In this document: in pieces, positions 52,797 to 64,000 of the stretch
Layout of the letters: each line of letters begins with the position of its first letter
Numbering within the stretch: position 1 is the stretch's first letter
From: Boletus sp. NGJ
Taxonomy: Eukaryota; Basidiomycota; Agaricomycetes; Boletales; Boletaceae
Direction of reading: 5' to 3'
DNA length: 64,000 nucleotides
Assembly (NCBI GenBank): GCA_019096195.1
Contig: JAGTXK010000087.1
Span: forward strand, 1-64,000
Made by a program: the position numbers and the translations under genes
Notes under the pieces: model-generated
Told to the model about the DNA's origin: nothing
The model's input: only the letters and a program-made list of their open reading frames with translations
Database searches by the model: none

Positions 52797-54534
52797 ATGA
52801 CAGGCAGCGCCTCCCAGACGGCTCCGACCGAATGTCAATCGATAGAGATTCCCGTGCGTAGTGCTCATGCATGTCAACGCTCCCCACGTAACACGTTCTG
52901 TTCAGCACGCCTATTCGTGCCTGTTTCGTTCCAACTCTTGTCCTTCCCCTGAAGCGTCTATCAGTATCAAGTCCCTCATCGGGGAACATGAATGCCACCT
53001 CGTCACCATCCAAGATCAAGTCGAGCATCTCAAGACACGTCTCGCCGACTTGGAACACCGTCAAGTTCAAACCAGGGGCGCGCTCGTCAAGCTCTACGCG
53101 ACGCTCGCCCCGATCAAGCGTCTGCCGCCTGAGATACTGTCCGAGATATTCGAGCGGTGCCTCGACGTGAGGAGTTCGGCTGTGCTGTTCTCGTGGACAG
53201 CGCGGAACAAGGAGGCGCCACTGTTGCTCGGACGCGTGTGTCGTTCCTGGCGTGCCATCGCGCATGCGACGCCTCGGCTGTGGCGAGATATCTTTCTGAA
53301 CGTCTGTGATGGGCGATACTCGGACGAGCTTCGCAGGGATGCGTTGCCTGTGTTGAAGACGTGGCTAGCGCACTCGGGTAGTCTCCCACTCAGCCTCGTC
53401 GTCCTGTGCAAGACAGAGCGCGTTTTACCCGGTCTGATGGACCTCTTTAAGACCATCGCAGCCCACGCTGCGAGGTGGGAGACGGTCCAGGTCCGTCTGC
53501 AGAACTCGCCGGTGATATACAGGCTCGTCTGCCGCGCCTTCAGCGAGTGTACCGCGTTGTCGACGTTGGACGTGACCGACGGCGGTCAATGCATGTCATT
53601 TTTCGCCAATCGACAGCCAGTAGAGGTGGAAGACGTGCAGCCCGTCCGCTTCGATCTGGCCCTCGCACCGCTTCATCAACTTTCGCTGTCGCTCGCTGGT
53701 CTCACCATTCAGGACGTGCATGCGCCTTGGACCACGCTCACGCGCTTGTCCTTTATGCAAGACGCGCGTTCGAGCGCGACCTCTATCACGGACTACGTGA
53801 CTATGCTCCAGCAATGCACATCGCTCAAGGAGTGCTGTATCACCATCGACAGCGGCATCCGGGACGCGCCGCTTGAACCGTTTACGCTCCCCAGCCTCGA
53901 GTGTCTTGAGTTGCAGGTGCTTCGAGAGGCAAGTCACACGACGCAGATGGGCGACTTTCTGAGCGTCCTCGATGCCCCGCGGCTCTGTACACTCGCGATC
54001 GAGGACTTTTGTCCACGGAGAGAAATGGTGTTGTACCACAGCCAACTGAAGACGTTCCTTCAAACGCGCGCGCAGTCGCTTCGGCATCTCAGGTACTCGA
54101 CCACCTCAAAGTTCTTTACGTCGGAAGACTTGATTGCGTTGATCGCCGAAGCGCCGCTGTTGACGGGATTGGAGTATCATCCGGACGAGGAGTCGTCCCC
54201 CAAGGCGCTGTTGGAGGCGTTGACGCCGCGGGTGCAAGGGGACGTGCTGGAATGTCTACTTCCATGTTTGGAACGGTTCTTTGTATACTGGGATACGACG
54301 GAGACGGTGTCCAAGGTGGGGGATATGATTGAGAGGCGGTATGCGCTGGTCGAGCGAGGGATCGCGCGGTTGACGCATCTCTCATGCAAGCCTGCGAAGA
54401 TGGGTATCGTGTATGACTGTATGCCGCCGCATATGCTCGTGGAGAACTTGGCTGCTCGGTTGGAACCGCTTTGTCGGTGTGGGTTGCAGGTCGATTGGGA
54501 GGCGTATAGATATGAGCTCGAGTTTTCGTATTGA
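52797..54534 (+). CDS. F-box protein with leucine-rich C-terminal part, 561 aa
   Basis: There are two exons, 52,797-52,853 and 52,906-54,534, joined across a 52-nt intron (GTGCGT to TTCAG). The start ATGACAGGC follows an A-run. Without the intron a frame could begin at 52,861, but the spliced start gives a normal leader. Residues about 55-78 form a short coiled coil. An F-box begins near residue 92 (LPPEILSEIFERCL), followed by the usual VCRSWRAIAHATPRLW segment. The remaining 400 residues are Leu-rich and irregular (LSLSLAGLTI; LPSLECLELQVL; LTGLEYHPDEES), consistent with divergent leucine-rich repeats. F-box proteins bring substrates to SCF ubiquitin ligases through Skp1. Such genes are abundant and fast-changing in Agaricomycetes, so the target cannot be guessed. 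Confidence 0.88.
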
Positions 54535-54708
54535 TGAACTACTACTACAACGAGGATATGAATAGACGTCAATGTTGCACAGTTCACAGGTTCGTTTAAA
54601 GCGAACAGTGTTAGATGGTGGTGTGCAAGAATGCCCCGACGAAGCAGAGGAAGTCGTCACTGACTCGTCAGTGTGCGCATGGTATGAATCTTGAGCCAGA
54701 GCTCGAGT

Positions 54709-55052
54709 TCATCCTTTGAATTCCGTCGGACCATGAACGAGTCGTTTGATGCACTGGGCGATCTGTTCCGCATGATGAACGTGAGTGCGGGGGGAAGGGG
54801 CATCCGACACGAAAGACTAGCAGGTTTGACGTACGGGCGGCGCAAATGCAAAATGCGCGAGGGCAAGGCAGGTAGCATACTTGTACAAGACGCGCGCCGA
54901 GCCGAGGGTCTCTTTCCAGGCGACGTATCCACCCCAGGTGGGCAAGAGCGGAGGGTCGATCTGGTATTCGGTGATTGCGAGGGTGAGGGAGGCGGTGGAG
55001 GAGAGGACGGGGACAAGACATTCGAGTCCATTGACACGTTTGATGAGTCTTA
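54709..55052 (-). CDS. Possible small gene fragment on the minus strand
   Basis: A frame open from about 55,052 to 54,835 (LVPVLSSTASLTLAITEY; LPTWGGYVAWKETLG) reaches a GTACGT donor. After a 72-nt gap with a CAG acceptor it continues 54,762-54,709 (IAQCIKRLVHGPTEFKG, stop). The splice sites are good and the composition protein-like. There is no start codon, and any upstream exon would run into the histone chaperone gene. It may be a remnant, or part of the promoter region of that gene. Confidence 0.25.
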
Positions 55053-55123
55053 TTTATCTCGAGTTTGTACTGAGTGCTGAGTGCTCGTGGCGTGTCGTGC
55101 AGTCGTTGACGCAGACACCCACC

Positions 55124-56671
55124 ATGGGCTCCTCGACTCCCCTCCTCGACGTCCTGGCCACACATCTTCCAGTTGCCATCTCCTCAGCAGAGCTTTTGGC
55201 TCTATCCTCGCAGTCCCGATCCATCGTCGAAACCCTGCTCTCCTTTGCTCTCGGAGGCGACTGTCCAACCCCTCTCCCCGGCGCCAGCCAAGAATGGTCC
55301 CGCACACAGCCCGCCGCCCTCAAGGCCCTGCACGACTGTCTCGCAACCAAAGGCGGCAAACGCACCCGCGACAGTCAAGACACCGACGACACCAACGAGT
55401 CAAAGCGACAAAAAACCGTGCAAGACGACATCGAGGATCCACCGCTCTTCACGCTCCCTGCCATATCCACCACTTCGCCCGTCCGCAAAAAGGTCGACGT
55501 CACCGTCCATGCACGATCCATCCGGTTCACCAACCCCACTACCCGTGTCCTCGAGTCCTCCATCCCCCTCGCGAGCATCACCCGCACGTTCTTGTTACCA
55601 ACGCGCGGTAAGACCAAGGGTCACTGGACCGTCGTTTTACTCCCCGCAGATGTCCCCGATAGGTCCAAGGCGTCCCCTTCCTCCGTACAGCAGGTCATCT
55701 TTGGTCTCGACGCGCTGAGCGCGGCCAAATTCGAAACTACATCCTATTCCTCCGGCACATCCACTCCCAATTCGACCACCACCGTCGCCAAAGGCGAGGA
55801 AACCGCGACCTCCGTCCGCAAATTCCTATCCCACATTCCCGTCCCACTGCTCGAGCCCTCTGCGATCGTCTTTCGCAGTGCGTGCGCGACCGCAAAGTCG
55901 GGCGAAGGCGCAGCGGGCATCGATGCATATCTCTCCGCGAAATCAGGCACGCTCTGGTTCTTTGACACGGGTATCCTATGGGGCGAGAGCAAGCCCTGTG
56001 AATTCTGGGCCATCTCCGATTTGCCCGCCAAGGACGGCGTCCGGCTCATCAGTGCCACCGGGCGAACGTGTACCGTCATTCTCAGTCGGAAGAGCGGCGA
56101 GTCCGGCGGTGTAGGCGTCGTGGATGACGATGGAGACGCCGAGGTTGTCGAAACCGAGTTTTCCATGGTCGACGGTCGGGAACAAGATCCGGTCCATGCG
56201 TGGGCTCGGAATCGAAAACATCGCTTTGGAAAAAGCCTCGCCGTGTCCTCTCCCTCTGTGCTTACTTCCTCGAGCCCAACAATAAGCGGCAGCAAGGAAG
56301 AGCGCCGATATCATCTCTCAAAAAATGTGTCCGTCAATGGTCTAGCATGGTGTGATTCGGACTCGGACGACGAGTTTGAGGTCGCTTCGTCCGAGGATCT
56401 CGAACACAGCACTACAGACTCGGACTCGGACGGGTGCGAGGGTGGCGCGGGGACTGGGGACGAGAACGCTAGTCAGAGCGAGGGCGGTCGGGAGAGCGGG
56501 GACGAGTCGTCGGAAGAGGAAGAGGAAGAGCTCCAGGAAGCCCACCATCCATTGCTCCGACCAGGTGCCATGCCGCGCATGTCGAAGGCGGCGATCGATA
56601 TGGTGGTGGACATGGTCCATGGCGATCTTGCAGACGATGCTGGTGACGAAGAGGATGAGTTGGAGGAGTGA
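55124..56671 (+). CDS. Rtt106/POB3-like histone chaperone, 515 aa
   Basis: A single uninterrupted frame starts at ATG 55,124 in ACCATGG context. An in-frame extension to 54,881 is less likely because it lacks a good start and covers the upstream region. Residues about 125-330 resemble the Rttp106-like double PH region: basic linker KRQKTV, VDVTVHARSIRFTNP, SIPLASITRTFLLPT, GHWTVVLLP, VQQVIFGLD. The C-terminal 130 residues are extremely acidic with Ser/Asp/Glu runs, as in Rtt106 and POB3/SSRP1 histone chaperones. Such proteins bind H3-H4 and help deposit nucleosomes during replication and transcription in the nucleus. The N-terminal 80 residues are helical (LLDVLATHLPVAISSAELL). A related SSRP1-like origin cannot be ruled out. 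Confidence 0.8.
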   Translation: MGSSTPLLDVLATHLPVAISSAELLALSSQSRSIVETLLSFALGGDCPTPLPGASQEWSRTQPAALKALHDCLATKGGKRTRDSQDTDDTNESKRQKTVQDDIEDPPLFTLPAISTTSPVRKKVDVTVHARSIRFTNPTTRVLESSIPLASITRTFLLPTRGKTKGHWTVVLLPADVPDRSKASPSSVQQVIFGLDALSAAKFETTSYSSGTSTPNSTTTVAKGEETATSVRKFLSHIPVPLLEPSAIVFRSACATAKSGEGAAGIDAYLSAKSGTLWFFDTGILWGESKPCEFWAISDLPAKDGVRLISATGRTCTVILSRKSGESGGVGVVDDDGDAEVVETEFSMVDGREQDPVHAWARNRKHRFGKSLAVSSPSVLTSSSPTISGSKEERRYHLSKNVSVNGLAWCDSDSDDEFEVASSEDLEHSTTDSDSDGCEGGAGTGDENASQSEGGRESGDESSEEEEEELQEAHHPLLRPGAMPRMSKAAIDMVVDMVHGDLADDAGDEEDELEE

Positions 56672-56951
56672 CGATCTAGAGGTACTAGCACGGTGGCCTG
56701 TTCGTGGGCATAACTTATTGCTCTCCCCGATTGACAGAAGATCATTATGATTTATGATCAACCAAAAATGGAACAGCGACTGCAATTCTATGACAATGAA
56801 AACAAGAATATGTGTATCAGAAACAAGATGGAAAAATATCAGGTATCATTTGCATGCTGATTGCAGTACAATTTCGAGTTCTATGTCAGTTATGCATGCA
56901 TGAATATTAGACTGCTTACAGAATAAGAATGGATGAAAAGCTCACCTCTCT
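56672..56951. other. Intergenic region at the edge of a CpG-free tract
   Basis: About 280 bp. Base composition switches from CpG-rich to AT-rich without CpG at about 56,730. No gene or site is recognised. Confidence 0.4.
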
Positions 56952-59215
56952 TCATTCCAGGAATGTCTCCCTCTCAGCTTCATCAGATTGAAACCCTCCA
57001 ATATTGCCAAGACACACTTTGAACATTCCTACCCTTCTCAGGTCATCCAGTGAGGGGTCATTGAGATCTACCATGTTTTCACACAGAGTCTGAGAATTTG
57101 CTGCAACCCAGAGTATCTCCAGGACACTCAGTCCAGTGATGGATCTGCCATGCTGTGGCAATCTTGAGGGGATTCTGATCAAGCATAATACCAATATGAC
57201 AAGGATCAGTGATGCTGTTGAAGCAAATGCAATCTAAGGAAAATAAAAATAAGGTCTTTGTGAGTTGAGATATAGATACAACTCAAACTGGAACTGTATT
57301 GATCTGCCAAGCATTCTATATCAGCAAAGAACACATCATTGCATTTGTTCCACTCACATTCAATCTCCATTTAGTAATCACTTGTGTGACTTGACTTTCA
57401 CCTGTTGTACGATCAAATCCTCCTTGATTTGATCCCAGTTGACCAGCTAGAAGGATGTCAGATAAATGGTAATGAGATAGATTAAATGTACCAACACTTA
57501 CCTGTCCAAATTATTGCTGCTACTGAGTCTTCAATAGCCTGCTGCAACTGGTTTGGAGTAAGTGAATAAAGGGAACTGTTTGCTGCTGAGAGTGATGCAC
57601 TGCTCACAGCAGTCAGTTGGATAATATAAGAGCTAATCATATTGAATCATACTTGTTCTTCAGTGAGCATGCTGTATATCCATTTTGTGGGCAGACACCA
57701 AATGCAGAACTGGATAATATTGTATTGGCCTAATCATCTAGATCAGAAAGCTATCTTTACATGAGACAAAACTCATCTTACAAGATAAGAAAGCTCTGGA
57801 TACTCTTCTATTCCTGGAGCCCATAACTTCCAAGGTTGTGAACTTGCTTGAGCTGGACTTGGGATAAGAGTGCCAGCCTGGAGGTTTAGGGTGGCATTAG
57901 TGGATTGTGTTGACAGAGTGCATGCAGCAAGATATGCCATGATTGGATCATTATCATCTGTAGACAAGTAAGTGAAATGCTCACAAAGAGTTTGGCATTT
58001 AGCAGATACATACCTGTTGCAATGTTAACACTGAGATTTATTACACTTTCAGGAATCGATCCATTCCATTCAACATTGGTTGTAATGAGAAAAAACAGGT
58101 GAGTGGAATTCTAGAAAGAAGTAAGTTTCCTTTCAAAAAGATATTATAGACAGAAAAATACCAAGCTTGGATCAGGATGAATTGAAAGAAGGACAATTTG
58201 GTTTCTTGTAACCTGAGTGGGTACTGATGGACCAAAGCCTTCTAAAATATAAAGAGCCATCAATGATCCACAAGTTGTGATCCTTAATATAAAAAACCAA
58301 CCAATATCACTAATGTTCAGTACAAAGTATCCAGGACCAATGCCACCATCAGAAAAGTTGAGATATTGTGGACCCAAGTTAGAGAAGGTGAGATTTGACA
58401 ATAGCCCACAGTTGGATTGAAGGGAAGTTGCATTTACAGTGGCATTTGTAAAGCTGGGATCAGTGGTGGTTAAAATATCATAAAGTGTGTTATTAAGCAG
58501 ACCAATGGTCTGAATATTAGAAAGTAAACCACTTGGTGGTAGACCTTCATAAAATGTATTTCCCCAGGGTACATTTGCAAGAGTAGTTGCATTTGGCCAG
58601 GCCACTGCTGACTGGACAAGGATGGTGGAATAGCTGTTGAAGGCTGTGAACTGCATGATGGTAGTGGAGGCTGTCTGAAGAGTAGAGACACATGCCAGGT
58701 AGGATACCACACCAAGCAGGGTCCAAGTGGATGATGCTACTTTGATTTGTTGCCAAAGAGCATAAATAGCAGCTCCAATGCCAGTCCATGCCTGAGAAAT
58801 GTCATGGACTTCTGTTAAACAATGCCTTTGTGCAATAATAGCTGATGTGGCTAGCTGCTGTGTGATGAACACCAGGCCAGCAGTATATAGCTGAATTAAT
58901 GACAAGGTCAGTTCTTTAAGGTGGATAAAGTATAGTGAAGGATCTACCACATAGAAAGCTTGAAGAAATATAGTCAAAGCTGTTGTCACCCAAGGATTAT
59001 CAGATGCCATTGTGACATTATGTTCTGGATGCTTCATGAGAAGGAGAACTAAAACCACATGGAATGCAAGCAGAATTGCATGAAGACCATAGCATAGCCA
59101 ATGCATGAAGAATTGTCCTGCAAGAAAATTTCAATTTGTGTTGATTTATTATCAATTTGGTAGTGAGATGAACCTTCTAACACTTGCCCACTAGGAGCAT
59201 GGACCTTTGCATCCA
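56952..59215 (-). CDS. Uncharacterised fungal multi-pass membrane protein, module B
   Basis: It probably begins at ATG 59,215 (MDAKVHAPSGQVLEG), then a 56-nt intron ending TTTTCTTGCAG, then a long exon from about 59,117. Signature segments: CYGLHAILLAFHVVLVLLLMK (helix 1), HPEHN, VHDISQAWTGIGAAIYALWQQ, CVSTLQTASTTIMQF, an outer domain with many N-x-S/T sites (NATVNATSL, CGLLSNLTFSNL), then YLAACTLSTQ near 57,930. The C-terminal part carries GLSVLEILWVA and DPSLDDLRRVGMFKVCLG (57,170-57,000). This matches a widespread but uncharacterised Agaricomycete membrane family. Exon edges in the middle are not all resolved. It has no stop codons in the parts read, yet it lies in DNA almost free of CpG. 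Confidence 0.6.
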
Positions 59216-61640
59216 TCTGAAGATAACTTGTACTTCCAAGAACTCTGATTGGTTCAGATTTCATATCAGCAAGACAAACTTCAGCTTTCATTCCTTTTAG
59301 CCTCAATTGGTCTGGTAGAGAATTGCCACTCTTCATGAAAGCCTGCAAGCCAATGGAGTGGGCAGAAATCCAGATCAACCCCAGTATATTAGGGCTGGAT
59401 GCTGATGTCTTGGAATGTGTTGGTTGTGAGTGATGAAACATCCAAACCACAGTAGCCAAAAGCATGCATGAAGCAATCAAGCCAACAACAACCTTCAAGT
59501 GGTTATCACATGCTCTGTACATGCCATTGGAACTTACAGGTGTAATGTTCACCTGTGGAAAGGTTAAGGAATCAGCTTTCAAAGAAACAAAATACATACA
59601 TACATTCAATCTGAACACAAGAACATCATAGCTTATTGATCTTTCCCCTTGATCTTGCAGGAAACCTCCATAATCAACTCCAACTGCTCCTGCTGTTGAT
59701 TATGCAATCATGATCAATGTAATTGATAGGAATATCAAAAGTTGGTTGATCACATACCCAACCACACAAATGCTGCTGCAGTTTGTGCAATTGCATTTTG
59801 CATGTTATTTTTCTCCAGAGTTATTGGTGATGCTGGTGTTGTTGTAATTGTCTGCCCTATAGGAACCCATGGAATACCCAACATAGAATTTATGTATCTG
59901 TTTGGAAACACCATTTTTCAGAAACTTGAGAGAAGGTATATCAAATGGGATGCTTACCTATCAGGATGAGACATAGAGGCACATTCCACTGCTCCTGCAG
60001 GGAATTGTAGGCCCTGACATGCAATTACTGATGTTGTGGCCTCAGCATTGTTAAACTAATCATACCATTTAGCCAATAGACAATACAAGCAGAATACATC
60101 TACATGCCATTTGAGTCAACTCTTGAGTCAACTCTGTGGTATCACCTGATGACCAGACAGCCCAAGGTTCAGCTTCTTTAGAGTTGTTAGGCAGTGATTC
60201 AGTATTGGTAATCTTTCCATCCTGCATGGAAAGGTAAAGAGAAGTTGTTGTTGCATTTAGGGTACATGCAACAAAATGTGATGTGGTTGAAACATTCAAA
60301 GGTTCACCAGTTACTAATGAAAGATGAGTTAAATCTAGTCTGAGGTTCACCCAGAAACTCACATGAAAGTGTTGGGCCCTCAACATCAAGTTGAAAGACT
60401 TCACCAGTCTGATTGCCCAGTCCTATTGGAGTAGTGACCTGATAGATAGCATTGTTGTTACACATTGAACAAGACTAGATCACATTCATAAACATTTATA
60501 CAAGGCAATCTAAGAACCACTCACAGAAGTCCCAGGTGATGAAATAGTAAAGTCCATGAACCATACCATGTTCACATCCACTGTTTTTATGTTTAGTGAG
60601 AGGATAAGACTTATGGAGTCCTATATACCTTGCACTGGAAAACCAACCTCACCAAGCCCACTGATATTGACATAATAGCGACCATCAGTTGAGTTCAATG
60701 CACTGACTGAAAGATTCGAAAGTAGACCACACTCAGCACTGATGGTGGTTGCATCCACAACAGCCCCAGTGTAAGCATAATCAGATAATGGCACATCAAA
60801 TAGAGTGCTTTCAGACAGGCCCTTGGCAGTTGGTAGTAGTGTCGACATTGCCATCAGTGGTCCGACGGCATTCCAATTAAGTGTGGAGAGATTGACGGAT
60901 GAGGAAGTCCATGCTAATGACGATGGAACAACACTCGTGACGGTATTGTTGAAGGCTTCGAATTGGATGACGGAGGATGAGATGATATGCAAGCCCGAGA
61001 CGCAGCTCAAGTATATGAAGACCAAGACTAATGCTGATGGCGAGGAGGTGACCTTGGTTTGTTGCCATAGAGCACTGATTCCAGCCCCGATTCCGTTCCA
61101 TGCACCAGATATATCGTGTACGGCCGTGAGCTTTTGCCGCTGCGCCATGAGGGCGGATAACGCAAGTCGTTGTGTCAGGAGCACCAGAACTGCGGTGTAT
61201 ATCTTTCCGGTACAGCCGTCACACCATCATCCACCAAGAAAGGTCATGGAAACGTACCAAGTAAAATGCATGGAGAAATACCCTCAAGGCAATAGTCGCA
61301 CCCGTGTTGTTGATTGAGACCAAGAATGAACGCTCCGGGTGGGTGAATAACATTCCAACGAGCACAATGTGGACGACGACGAGGAAAGTATGGAGACCAT
61401 AGCACCAATAGCGAAGAATACGATCACCCCCAGTTAGGGAGTGATCCTGAGTATCGTTGTGAAGAAGCGCTGTGAAAAATACATGATTAGGCCATCACTT
61501 TAACGGGGTGTAGTATGTCGAGATGGTTCACTTTGGCTGGATGGGTTTGGTTCCCACACCGTGACAGACGGTATATTTGATGACAACACTGATCTGCGAT
61601 CATCGCTACTGTGACGACCTGAAGGATAGAGGTCAGTCAT
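59216..61640 (-). CDS. Uncharacterised fungal multi-pass membrane protein, module A
   Basis: The start is uncertain: ATG 61,638-61,640 (MTDLYPSG) or another upstream exon. Firm parts are YWCYGLHTFLVVVHIVLVGML (near 61,390), an intron between about 61,250 and 61,185, then TAVLVLLTQRLALSALMAQR, VHDISGAWNGIGAGISALWQQ, CGLLSNLSVSALNST (61,184-60,625). After further GT-AG introns come LTGEPLNVSTTSHFVACTLN (60,310-60,110) and the C-terminal LKVVVGLIASCMLLATVVWMF..LRLKGMKAEVCLAD (59,500-59,270). It has the same family layout as module B: signal-like helix, glycosylated outer domain, membrane segment, cytosolic tail. CpG is normal in the first exons and vanishes from about 60,840 onward. The frame runs on into the first exon of module B without a stop. 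Confidence 0.55.
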
Positions 61641-61890
61641 GTTGGGGTAAAGATATAACCCTGTCGAAAGTAAAGTGAAGTGCGACGTCTTACGGCTCAA
61701 CGATTTGGTCTCCAAGAAAGCACTGGTCATCGCAAGGGTGTGATGCATCAATGTTCTTCGGCATTTGCCAGACACTGCCGCTGAGCCTATCAACTTGAAG
61801 GTACACCAGTTAAAGGGCTCCAACACCATATATTTCGCGTCGCGCTTGGTTCGCAGCAGAAATGTCACTCTTCAAACGGTCCAGTGAGTT

Positions 61891-63110
61891 GTGTCTATTT
61901 CCGCCATTGACCCGCCGTTTTTCCAGCTCCAGAACGACGCAGAGTGGACCAAATCTTGCCCATCATTCCAAACGAAAATATTCGAATTCGCTGCCCCATA
62001 CACTGGACGTCTAACAATTAAAGAATTCGCAACATTCTCCCGTCGTTTCCGTGCTTGCAGATTCTTTGCCAATTTCTGCCTTCCCCGCCTACTTAAATTC
62101 CTGGAGTTTTGTGACCATATTTCCCTGGGCCACTCCGCCTAATGATGCATCGCGCGTATCCACTGTCACATTGTGCAAACAAATCGCCGCGAAGCAACCT
62201 TTCGCACTCTCCCTTGCCAAGAGAGCCGGAAATTGCCATTTCACGAACAGTGGAAAGTACGAGGATGGCCCGATTGCTATTAAGTGCCTCGCTGGGATCT
62301 TACACATGAAAAATATTTGCGAGCTCAGGTTTTCTGACAACAACTTCGTGCGTGCAGAACACTGGAGTGCGATCGCAACTCTAGAATCGCTCGAGGTTCT
62401 ATCTTTCGAATCGTGCATCTTTAAGCAGAGCCCTGCGGATATTGATCCCGAGGAGAGGATCAAGGTCAAGGTGTCTCGCTTTCGAGTGACTGATTGCGAC
62501 GGACATCCACCCGTCACGGCCATACACCCTCAGCACCTACGCGTTCTTGCCGTGGATATCTCGTTCTTCGATCATGTTGATTGGCTCCCCCAGACCGGTC
62601 TCATAGAACTCCACCTCTACATCAACTGGCCCTGTCGGTTCCAGGGGCAGATACAAACCTTCCTCACGCAAGCACCTCAGTCTCTCGAGACATTGGCGCT
62701 TTCCGTAGATGTTGGTGTTTACACTGTGGTAGAACGAGACATTGTCCGAAGCATATTTGCTGATCCTGCATGGAAGAAGTTGTCTGTCCTTCGTTCGCTT
62801 ACACTGGCACTCGACTGTGGTCGAGATAGACCTGGAAATATAAGTTGACTATCTTCATTATGCGTCTCACACGGTTGTTTAATTGAGCCGTCTCCTAGCT
62901 CTCCTTCGTCTTGGACTGTATTTCTCCCCTCACAAATCTACACTGAATGACAACGTATGGAACATACTAAAGATCTCATCCACAGACGCTCGACGTATCC
63001 TTCATAACAAACTCGGCCCTTCGGCTAGCCTCACGTATGTAGATATTTGCGGGAAGGTTTTCTGTTTGGTGGATTGGGAGTGGTCAGATGCATCTTGTAG
63101 TACGATGTAA
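61891..63110 (+). pseudogene. F-box/LRR-like gene, decayed or incompletely modelled
   Basis: An N-terminal piece at 61,891-62,100 (RLTIKEFATFSRRFRACRFFANFCLPRLLKFL) has the spacing of a divergent F-box. A long frame at 62,100-62,848 is Leu-rich in a repeat-like way (LAGILHMKNICELRFSDN; LESLEVLSFESC; QHLRVLAVDISFF; TGLIELHLYI). A third piece at 62,883-63,110 (LLALLRLGLYFSPHKSTL; SLTYVDICGKVF) looks like its end. No start codon is seen and the frame changes near 62,090, so it is probably truncated and shifted, although undetected introns could explain part of this. Confidence 0.5.
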
Positions 63111-64000
63111 CGAAGTGCAATTTCATGGACAAGCTTTTTTCGACTGGGCTACTTCGTATTCAGGACACCCACACCAACGGGTCACCTGCTTGCACGCTCC
63201 CACCTTCCCGAATCCCCTTTCCCAATACCTTCACCACTGTTCCGATGTTCTCCTCCCCAGGATGATTGTTGATTTCCCGTTTTCATGTCCTCGAGAATGA
63301 TCATCATCCGTCGATTCGACTGTTTGTCCGACCTGGCATTTGATCTTCCAAACAGAGACGAAGGGGCAAATGCACAACCCCAGGTCTCGTCGGGTTCGCT
63401 CGACTCTACAATTCCGATCAACACACAGCATTTTTATGACGCGATTTCGAACAACTCACCTGTATTACTGCCTGATGCTTCGAGTTCCTTCTGGGCCAAC
63501 CATTCGCGAAGGAGCACATTTTCCCTGCACAGAGATACTTGAATGATGTGCCAGCAGCTTGAATGGCGGTGATTCTCACCTTGCTCCTTCAACACGAGCG
63601 ATGGCCTGTGCTCGTTTGTCTATGGACTCGGCTGTTTCGTTGGCGGTGGTCTCCGCGAGACCCGTGTAGGTCGCCGTTGAACACCGCCAGTTCAATCTGG
63701 TGATCCGTCAGATCGAATCAAGGTCGTATCTCAGAGTGAACTCGGTACCTCGAACTTGTATTGTCCAGTATTGAACTCTTGCTCGATCTGGGTTAACGAG
63801 AACCTCGAACTAGTAGACATCCACTAAGAGCACTTTAGCGGAGGTCATACTCAATTGATCGAACGGCCTAAGCAACCACGGACAATCTGGGCTGAAATCA
63901 GCCCCGTTCGCCAGGCTAGCAGAGTCCTCCTGGAAAATGAGTGCTCCCTATGGCCGACAAGTGTTGACAGCACAGCAACTGCACAGCGGAGTGCTCCCGA
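63111..64000. other. Window end, nothing recognised
   Basis: The short frames have no motif. GAGTGCTCCC occurs twice near the very end (about 63,938 and 63,989), possibly the start of a repeat cut by the window edge. Confidence 0.4.

Overview
The window looks like nuclear DNA of a basidiomycete fungus of the Agaricomycetes. Host genes are cut by many short introns (about 45-75 nt, GT-AG). Relics of Plavaka-type transposons, a chromodomain Ty3/gypsy element, F-box genes and WD40 genes are all typical of that group. A Rhizoctonia-like member of the Ceratobasidiaceae is my best guess, but the genus is inference. I saw no tRNA, rRNA or CRISPR array.

Layout. 1-13.1 kb is transposon debris almost without CpG: the end of a Tc1 element, a Plavaka relic on the minus strand, a 98-bp minisatellite and a second Plavaka relic on the plus strand. 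13,101-20,101 is a complete-length but broken Ty3/gypsy chromovirus with 357-bp LTRs and a 5-bp target duplication. 20.1-22.0 kb holds a 634-bp fold-back element between two copies of an unknown coding fragment. 22.1-39.1 kb holds three copies of a WD40 gene (two in tandem on minus, one inverted on plus). They flank a large palindrome with 2.35-kb arms at 27,940-31,273 and 34,320-36,667. Each arm carries a Tc1 element, and only the left arm carries a solo LTR. The palindrome spacer holds a 2,458-bp near-identical copy of positions 141-2598.

From 40.6 kb the window is gene-dense. Two tandem, intact P-type ATPase genes of the Na+,K+-ATPase-like class (1060 and 1056 aa) are followed by a 16-exon sugar transporter (495 aa), an F-box protein, and an Rtt106/POB3-like histone chaperone. 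Then come two tandem modules of an uncharacterised fungal membrane protein family, and a decayed F-box/LRR-type gene. The last 0.9 kb shows nothing I recognise.

Working together. The transporter block (two cation-pump-like ATPases beside a sugar porter) is the only neighbourhood suggesting a shared theme, nutrient and ion transport at the membrane. The other genes look unrelated. The strongest signals are the two ATPases with altered cation-site residues, the palindrome with its mismatched divergence pattern, the long CpG-free tracts with a sharp edge inside a gene, and the self-priming signature of the gypsy fossil. Exon models were built by eye. For the ATPases, the transporter, WD40 copy B and the F-box gene the exon sum is an exact multiple of three, which supports them.
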